Shown: piece after piece, positions 13,900 through 18,956 of the stretch
Numbering within the stretch: position 1 is the stretch's first letter
How the letters are laid out: the number at the start of each line of letters is the position of its first letter
Assembly (NCBI GenBank): GCA_945874115.1
Contig: CAMCFD010000025.1
Coordinates: 1-18,956 of the forward strand
Length of the DNA stretch: 18,956 nucleotides
Source of the DNA: Rickettsia typhi
GTDB lineage: Bacteria > Pseudomonadota > Alphaproteobacteria > Rickettsiales > UBA1997
Direction of reading: 5' to 3'
Translations under genes and position numbers: made by a program
Notes under the pieces: generated by a model
Told to the model about the DNA's origin: nothing
Seen by the model: only the letters and a program-made list of their open reading frames with translations
Databases searched by the model: none

Positions 13900-15612
13900 C
13901 TATTCTTTAGTTTCAGATTGCTTGAAAACATCGCCAGCAATATCACCAATTGTGTGGCTGTCGCCAGAATAGATGTGTGCTTCGTGTTCTTCAGCTTCTA
14001 GATCTTTAACTGAAAGTAATAATTTTCCACTAATTTTGTTAAATTGAGTGATTTTTGCTTCTAGTCTGTCGCCGACTGAAAATTTTTCAGTTCTTTGTTC
14101 TTGTTTATTTTTAGATAAATCAAGTCTTTTGATGACAGCTTTCAAACCAAGGTCAAGCTCAACTTCTAAGAAGTCTTTTTTAACGTTAACAACAACACAA
14201 GAAACGACTTGTTCTGCGTCAAGTTTTTCGATTTCTTCTTGGAATTTAGCATTTTTAAGCTGTTTAATTCCTAGTGAAATGCGTTCTTTTTCATGGTTTG
14301 AACCAAGAACTACAACTTGAATTTTTTGGTCTTTCTTGAATTGCTTTACAGCTTCTTCTGAATTTCCTTCGCTTGTAATGTCAGACATGTGAACAAGTCC
14401 GTCAACACCGCTGTCGAAGCCGATAAACAAGCCGAATTCAGTGTAATTTCTAACAACGCCTTCAACTACATCACCAACTTTGTGGCTTTCAGAGAAGATC
14501 TGCCAAGGATTTTTCTCGCATTGTTTAACACCAAGAGAAATTCTGTGGTTTTGCGGATTGATGTCAAGCACCATAACTTCAACTTCTTGACCTTGAGCCA
14601 AGAATTTGCTAGGAAGCGCATTGTTTTTCAACCAGCTCATTTCAGAAACATGGACTAAACCTTCGATACCTTCTTCGATTTCAACGAAAGCGCCGTAGGT
14701 TGTAAGGTTCGTAACTTTACCTTTAACGGTGCTGCCGACTGGATATCTTTCAGCGATTGTATCCCAAGGGTTTTTCTGCAATTGTTTCATGCCTAAAGAC
14801 ACACGCTTAGTGATTTCGTCGTATTTGATAACTTGAACTTTAATTTCTTGTCCAACTTTCAAAACTTCTGATGGATGACGAACACGGCACCAAGAGATGT
14901 CGGTTAAGTGCAATAGACCATCGAAGCTTCCGAAATCGATAAACGCACCATAATCGGTGATGTTTTTGACAATACCGTCAAGAGCGTCGCCAACTTGAAT
15001 TTTCGCCAAGAATTTGTCTTTTTCAACATTTCTTTGAGTTTCAAGGATAGCGCGACGAGAAACGACAACGTTTCCTCTGATTTCGTCGATTTTAAGAACT
15101 TGCAATCTTTCGACTTTTCCGATCAAGAAATTGTCATCAGCAATCAACATTGTGTCAACTTGGCTTCTTGGTAAGAAACAAGTCACGCCATTAACGTCAA
15201 CGGCGTATCCACCTTTAACGCGGCCAATGATTTTGCCTTCAATTTCAGTTTTGTCTTCAAGACAAGCTTTAAGATAATTCCAGTTGTTTAATCTTCTAGC
15301 GTTGTCGCGGCTGATGATTAGATCGCCTCTTTTGTTTTCTAGACGCTCAAGAAACACGTCAACAACTTCGCCTTCTTTGATTACGCCGTCTCTTTTAAAT
15401 TCGTTTGCGTCGATAAATCCGACTGCTTTTGCACCGATGTCAACAGCAACTGAACGTTCGTTGATCCCAACGATAACGCCTTTTACGACATTGCCTTCTT
15501 TAAATTTTTGGCCAGTTTTTTCAAACTCATCAAGCATAGAAGTAAAGTCTTCTTGTGCGAAAATGCCTTCTTGTTCAACGATTTCTTTGGTTAATAAGTC
15601 AGATTTGCTCAT
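13900..15612 (-). CDS. rpsA: 30S ribosomal protein S1
   Basis: S1 binds mRNA on the small ribosomal subunit and helps start translation, which matters where Shine-Dalgarno sequences are weak, as for most genes here. Six S1/OB-fold repeats follow one another. The first two (starting VVKGVIVGINERS and IEGKIIGRVKGGY) are the degenerate ribosome-binding ones; repeats 3-5 contain the typical YGAF/FGLF, GLLHLTD/GLVHVSE/GLVHMSD and RISLG elements; the sixth is divergent. The frame is open up to ATG 15667-15669, but the promoter -10 hexamer ends at 15670, so that start would not be transcribed. ATG at 15612 (MSKSDLL) gives 570 aa, a normal length; ATG at 15642 is also possible. The acidic C-terminus is short. 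sppA follows. Confidence 0.96.
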   Translation of the reverse strand: MSKSDLLTKEIVEQEGIFAQEDFTSMLDEFEKTGQKFKEGNVVKGVIVGINERSVAVDIGAKAVGFIDANEFKRDGVIKEGEVVDVFLERLENKRGDLIISRDNARRLNNWNYLKACLEDKTEIEGKIIGRVKGGYAVDVNGVTCFLPRSQVDTMLIADDNFLIGKVERLQVLKIDEIRGNVVVSRRAILETQRNVEKDKFLAKIQVGDALDGIVKNITDYGAFIDFGSFDGLLHLTDISWCRVRHPSEVLKVGQEIKVQVIKYDEITKRVSLGMKQLQKNPWDTIAERYPVGSTVKGKVTNLTTYGAFVEIEEGIEGLVHVSEMSWLKNNALPSKFLAQGQEVEVMVLDINPQNHRISLGVKQCEKNPWQIFSESHKVGDVVEGVVRNYTEFGLFIGFDSGVDGLVHMSDITSEGNSEEAVKQFKKDQKIQVVVLGSNHEKERISLGIKQLKNAKFQEEIEKLDAEQVVSCVVVNVKKDFLEVELDLGLKAVIKRLDLSKNKQEQRTEKFSVGDRLEAKITQFNKISGKLLLSVKDLEAEEHEAHIYSGDSHTIGDIAGDVFKQSETKE

Positions 15613-15669
15613 AATATTTCGGTTAAGGTTAATATTTTTCATCCAAGTTTTTGGACAAAATGGGCTCAA

Positions 15670-15697
15670 ATTATAAGGTTATGAATTTAAGATGCAA
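15670..15697 (-). promoter_or_regulatory. Sigma-70-type promoter of rpsA
   Basis: On the minus strand TTGCAT (15692-15697), a 16-base spacer and a perfect TATAAT (15670-15675). Transcription should start near 15663, about 50 bases before the ATG at 15612. This decides against the upstream ATG at 15669. Confidence 0.72.
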
Positions 15698-15960
15698 GTA
15701 AAATTGCCGTTTTTAGCTCTAAACTCGTCAATTTTTCAATTTTCGCTAATAATTAAGGACAAATCTTGAATCAAAGTCAGTCACATCAGTTGATTTAAGA
15801 GGCTTCTATTCGATATTTTAGGTCAAATTTATGAAACGTAAATATTAAATTATTAGTGGAAAATGTTATTATTCACGATTTTTTGGCACGGTTTCACAAA
15901 TTTTAATTTGATAACTTCTTGCTAACAAAGGGATTTTATCCAATAAAATTGGCTCAAAAA

Positions 15961-15993
15961 ATAGTTGACTTTTTTTATTGGTCTTACTATAAT
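15961..15993 (+). promoter_or_regulatory. iscR promoter with IscR-type half-site
   Basis: TTGACT (15965-15970), 17 bases and TATAAT (15988-15993) form a near-consensus promoter, with the start near 16000 and a leader of about 20 bases. The overlapping ATAGTTGACT (15961-15970) fits the left half of the E. coli IscR type 1 site, ATASYYGACT. The right side ends in CTAT (15987-15990) but spacing and bases do not match the second half, so the site is only partial. Binding of [2Fe-2S]-IscR here would block RNA polymerase, giving feedback control. Confidence 0.7.
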
Positions 15994-16019
15994 TTAGAAA
16001 CAAAGAAATTATTATAAAT

Positions 16020-16457
16020 ATGATTCTTACAACAAAAGGAAGATACGCCGTGATGGCGATTGTTGATTTGCATGAAGAAGGTGGCACTGATAAAATGGCC
16101 AAACCAATTTCCTTACTTTCTATTTCTAAAAGACAAAATATTTCACTTTCCTATCTTGAACAAATTTTCTCCAATTTAAGAAAATGCGAAATCGTTGATT
16201 CGGTCAAGGGCCCTGGTGGCGGATATGTCTTAAAAAAAGATCCGCGCGAAATTACAATTGCAGATATTGCGCTTGCAACCGGCGAAAACATTAAGATGAC
16301 GATTTGTAAAAATTCTTCGGGAGGTTGCGCTTTGGCGAAAAAAAATAAGCAAAAAACGTGCAAAACTCACGATTTATGGCATGGTCTTGAAAAGAGCATT
16401 AACGGCTATCTAGACTCAATTTCAATTTATGATATTTGCAAAAATGGAAATAATTAA
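16020..16457 (+). CDS. iscR: Rrf2-family Fe-S regulator IscR
   Basis: IscR senses Fe-S cluster supply with a [2Fe-2S] cluster and represses the isc operon. The 145 aa protein begins with the family's MILTTKGRYAVMAIVDL, followed by the winged helix with ISLSYLEQIFSNLRK and VKGPGGGYVL. The cluster ligands are C96, C103, C114 and H117 (CKTHDLWHGL). Their spacing, C-x6-C-x10-C-x2-H, is wider than the C-x5-C-x5-C-x2-H of E. coli, with a Lys-rich insert. Translation starts at ATG 16020 without a clear Shine-Dalgarno sequence. Its end overlaps the next gene by 14 bases. It heads the operon and is very likely self-regulated. Confidence 0.94.
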   Translation: MILTTKGRYAVMAIVDLHEEGGTDKMAKPISLLSISKRQNISLSYLEQIFSNLRKCEIVDSVKGPGGGYVLKKDPREITIADIALATGENIKMTICKNSSGGCALAKKNKQKTCKTHDLWHGLEKSINGYLDSISIYDICKNGNN

Positions 16458-17562
16458 TTTTGACAATAACGCTACAACAAAGGTGTCTGAAGCGGTTTTA
16501 GCGAAAATGCTTGAGGTTTATAAATTTAGCTATAATCCTTCATCAACTCACACTTTGGGAAGGCGCGCGGCCATGATGGTTGAAGGCGCAAGACAAGATT
16601 TGAGCGATGTTTTAAACGCTGCAAATTACGAGATTTTCTTTACGTCAGGTGGCACTGAAGCCAATAATATGGCGCTTTTTGGCGATAATTATGATGCAAT
16701 TTTATACACTAAGATTGAACATAGTTCGGTTTATAATACGCGGCCAAAGGGTTGTAAAATCATCGAATTTGGCGTCAATAAAGACGGCGTAGTTGATTTA
16801 GCTGATTTAGAAAAAAATCTCGAAGAGTGTAAAGGCAAAAATTTTTTGGTGTCAATAATGCACGCCAACAGCGAGACGGGCGCGATTCAGCCGATTAAAG
16901 AAGCGGCTAAATTAGTTCATCAAAAAGGTGGTTTGATTCACAGCGACATGGTTCAAGCTTTTGGCAAAATTGCGGTAGATCTCGAAGATTTAAATGTTGA
17001 TTTTGCTACCGTTTCATCGCACAAAATCAATGGTCCTCAAGGTGCGGGCGCGATTTTTGTGCGTCGCGGGCTTGATATTCAACCAATAATTTTTGGTGGC
17101 GGACAAGAAAGTGGAAAGCGCAGCGGAACAGTTAATGTTGCTGGCGTTGTGGCCTTTGGTGAGGCGACTTGCCACGTAAACGAAAAAATTGTGAAGATGG
17201 AAGAAGTGCGTAAATTGCGCGATTTTATTGAAGCTGAAGTGAAAAAAATTGCTGGCGACAATATCATGTTTTTCTCGCAAACCGTTGACAGAAGCCCGAA
17301 TACGAGCTTTATGGCGCTTAAAAATGCGAATTCTCAAACAAAAATGATTCATTTTGACTTGAACAAAATTATGGTGAGCGCAGGATCGGCTTGTTCTTCT
17401 GGCTCGGTTAAGCCATCGCGAGTTTTAGAAAGCATGAATGTCGCGCCCGAATTTTTAAACGGACTGAGAATAAGCCTCTGTCCAGATAACACAAAAGCTG
17501 AAGCAGAAAGATTTATTGCTGCGTTTAGAGAACTTTATGAGAAAGTAAAACTTAATTTTTAA
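16444..17562 (+). CDS. Cysteine desulfurase, short NifS/IscS-like paralogue
   Basis: A PLP-dependent cysteine desulfurase that would take sulfur from cysteine. From ATG 16444 it has 372 aa; ATG 16429 in frame would add MIFAK, but the family normally begins close to IxFDNNATT, so the later start is preferred, overlapping iscR by 14 bases. H93 stacks on PLP, K194 in SSHKINGPQG is the Schiff-base lysine, and C317 in GSACSSGSVKPSRVL is the sulfur-accepting cysteine, all present. It is about 30 residues shorter than the neighbour IscS and lacks its C-terminal IscU-docking tail (SPLW..). Rickettsia also has such a tandem pair, there sometimes called spl1. Its separate job is unknown. Confidence 0.92.
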   Translation: MEIINFDNNATTKVSEAVLAKMLEVYKFSYNPSSTHTLGRRAAMMVEGARQDLSDVLNAANYEIFFTSGGTEANNMALFGDNYDAILYTKIEHSSVYNTRPKGCKIIEFGVNKDGVVDLADLEKNLEECKGKNFLVSIMHANSETGAIQPIKEAAKLVHQKGGLIHSDMVQAFGKIAVDLEDLNVDFATVSSHKINGPQGAGAIFVRRGLDIQPIIFGGGQESGKRSGTVNVAGVVAFGEATCHVNEKIVKMEEVRKLRDFIEAEVKKIAGDNIMFFSQTVDRSPNTSFMALKNANSQTKMIHFDLNKIMVSAGSACSSGSVKPSRVLESMNVAPEFLNGLRISLCPDNTKAEAERFIAAFRELYEKVKLNF

Positions 17563-17613
17563 GAAAACTATTAGCCATTTTTGACAATTTCGGCAAATAA
17601 AAATAAACAAATT

Positions 17614-18828
17614 ATGACTATAAAATTACCGATATATTTAGATTATCAAGCTACGACTCCAATTGATCCGCGGGTTGTTGAGGTTATGATTAAAGTTATG
17701 AGAGAAGATTTCGGCAATCCACATTCGCGATCTCATTCTTATGGCTGGAAGGCTGAAGAATTGGTTGAAATCGCGCGCAAACAAGTGGCAGATTTAATCG
17801 GCGCCGACCCAAAAGAAATATTTTTCACATCGGGCGCGACTGAATCGAATAACATTGCAATTAAAGGCGTTGCGCGATTTAATTTTCCGAAAAAAAATCA
17901 CATAATCACTGTTGCAACTGAGCATAAATGCGTGATTAATTCTGCTCGCGACTTAGAACAAGAAGGATTCGACATTACATTTTTGCCAGTGCAAAAAAAT
18001 GGCTTGATTGATTTGAAAGAACTTGAAAATGCCATCACTGACAAAACTTCGATTGTGTCGGTAATGACCGTAAACAACGAGATTGGCGTCATTCAGCCAA
18101 TAAAAGAAATTGGCGAACTTTGCCGCAAAAAAGGTGTGTTTTTTCACACTGACGGCGCGCAAGCTTTTGGCAAAATTGCGGTTAACGTTGACGAGCTGAA
18201 TATCGATTTAATGAGCATTTCGGGCCACAAAATACATGGGCCCAAAGGCATTGGTGCGATTTATATCAGACGCAAACCACGAGTTCGCATTAAACCTTTA
18301 TTTTCGGGCGGCGGACAAGAACGCGGAATTCGCTCAGGAACACTCGCAACTTCTTTGGTTGTAGGTCTTGGCGAAGCGGCGCGACTTGCAAAAGAAGAAA
18401 TGTCGGCCAATTATGCACATGTCAAAAAACTTAGCGATAAGTTTTATAATGCGATTATGGAAATTCCCAATGTCTATCTTAACGGCGACCGCGACAAGCG
18501 CTTTGTGGGCAATTTAAATTTCAGCTTCGCAGGCATCGAAGGCGAATCGATGATTATGGCAATCAAAGATTTGGCTGTTTCTTCGGGATCCGCCTGCACA
18601 TCGTCAAGTCTTGAGCCGTCTTATGTGCTTCACGCTCTAGGATTAACTGAAGATTTGGCGCACACTTCAATTCGCTTCGGGATTGGCAAATTTACGACTG
18701 AAGAAGAAATTGATTATGCGATAAAAGTCGTGAAAGAAAAAGTTGATAAACTCAGAGCGCTTAGTCCTTTGTGGGATATGATTCAAGAAGGAATTGATGT
18801 AAATTCAATTCAATGGAAAAGTCATTAG
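17614..18828 (+). CDS. iscS: Cysteine desulfurase IscS
   Basis: IscS supplies sulfur to IscU for Fe-S clusters, and to tRNA and cofactor thiolation. From ATG 17614 it has 404 aa, exactly the E. coli length, and key residues fall on the E. coli numbers: H104, K206 in SGHKIHGPKG and the active Cys C328 in SSGSACTSSSLEPSYVL. The start LPIYLDYQATTPIDPRV and the end LSPLWDMIQEGIDVNSIQW, where IscU docks, are both present. An in-frame TTG at 17581 is a less likely start. It closely resembles rickettsial IscS. It lies 51 bases behind its shorter paralogue and 96 bases before iscU. Confidence 0.97.
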   Translation: MTIKLPIYLDYQATTPIDPRVVEVMIKVMREDFGNPHSRSHSYGWKAEELVEIARKQVADLIGADPKEIFFTSGATESNNIAIKGVARFNFPKKNHIITVATEHKCVINSARDLEQEGFDITFLPVQKNGLIDLKELENAITDKTSIVSVMTVNNEIGVIQPIKEIGELCRKKGVFFHTDGAQAFGKIAVNVDELNIDLMSISGHKIHGPKGIGAIYIRRKPRVRIKPLFSGGGQERGIRSGTLATSLVVGLGEAARLAKEEMSANYAHVKKLSDKFYNAIMEIPNVYLNGDRDKRFVGNLNFSFAGIEGESMIMAIKDLAVSSGSACTSSSLEPSYVLHALGLTEDLAHTSIRFGIGKFTTEEEIDYAIKVVKEKVDKLRALSPLWDMIQEGIDVNSIQWKSH

Positions 18829-18884
18829 TTAAAAATTTGCAATTTTGAACTAAGATTTAGAACCAAAGAAGTAAGGTTTTCTAG

Positions 18885-18904
18885 CCTGTATAATAAAATA
18901 CGGG
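18885..18904 (+). other. Hairpin between iscS and iscU
   Basis: CCTGTAT and ATACGGG form a 7-base stem with one G-U pair around AATAAA. The place, just before the iscU ribosome site, suggests an mRNA processing or stability element that could set different levels of the upstream and downstream genes. No U-run follows, so it is not a terminator. Confidence 0.35.
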
Positions 18905-18924
18905 ATAATTAATAAAGGAAAAAT

Positions 18925-18956
18925 ATGGCATATTCAAAAAAACTTTTAGATCATTA
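18925..18956 (+). CDS. iscU: Fe-S cluster scaffold IscU, N-terminus only
   Basis: The frame starts MAYSKKLLDH and is cut by the window edge after ten full codons. This matches the start of IscU (MAYSxKxxDHYENPRN) and the position after iscS is as expected. AAAGGA (18914-18919) five bases before the ATG is one of the best Shine-Dalgarno sequences in the window. IscU receives sulfur from IscS and builds the [2Fe-2S] cluster. Confidence 0.85.
   Translation, partial: MAYSKKLLDH

Larger units (their letters stand above)
15613..16019. other. Divergent control region between rpsA and iscR
   Basis: No gene is supported here. It holds the rpsA promoter at the left and the iscR promoter at the right. 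Between them are AATCAA-N15-TTGATT (about 15770-15797) and, just ahead of the iscR -35, CCAAT-AAA-ATTGG (15940-15952), part of a TTTTAT-CCA-ATAAAA hairpin. The latter may be a regulator site for iscR. Confidence 0.5.

Noticed and set aside
15613..15669. 19-residue N-terminal extension of ribosomal protein S1
   Set aside because: The -10 hexamer ends at 15670, so the upstream ATG would not be in the transcript; the family starts near MSKSDLL.
15869..16102. 77-codon minus-strand frame over the iscR start
   Set aside because: It overlaps the iscR promoter and coding start in antisense and has no recognisable features.

Overview
The window is about 19 kb of an AT-rich chromosome that most resembles a deep-branching alphaproteobacterium of the Rickettsiales type. 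The reasons are the order iscR, a short NifS/IscS-like gene, iscS, iscU; sppA lying directly behind rpsA; a fixH-ccoI-ccoS cassette for cbb3 oxidase; and an IscS protein that closely resembles the rickettsial form. No mobile element, CRISPR array, tRNA or rRNA gene was found. The taxonomic placement is inference from gene order and protein character.

Left part (1-3447, minus strand): one reading frame of 1149 codons with no stop runs off the left edge. It encodes a large protein I do not recognise. It has no signal peptide, is partly disordered, has an acidic then Gly/Pro-rich C-terminal part, and carries a textbook IQ (calmodulin-binding type) motif. Its DNA is far more GC-rich at its 3' end than the rest of the window. 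It has its own clear sigma-70-type promoter. A 402-base gap with several inverted repeats separates it from thiC.

Middle part (3850-9234): thiC (thiamine pyrimidine synthesis) stands alone on the minus strand with a strong promoter and no visible TPP riboswitch. Divergent from it is fixH-ccoI-ccoS, the accessory cassette that brings copper to and matures cbb3 cytochrome oxidase. The oxidase structural genes are not in the window.

Replication part (9566-11492): a single-domain rhodanese gene overlaps dnaA by ATGA, and a terminator follows dnaA. DnaA has two substitutions and a one-residue shortening in its DNA-box recognition motif.

Minus-strand housekeeping block (11531-15612): from high to low coordinates, rpsA (six S1 domains), sppA (short signal peptide peptidase), acpP with a clean terminator, and an ABC-2 type ATPase without its permease.

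Right part (16020-18956, plus strand): the Fe-S cluster operon iscR, iscS-like, iscS and the start of iscU. The iscR promoter is near-consensus and contains a half-site like that bound by IscR, which suggests feedback control. rpsA and iscR are divergent from one 400-base region.
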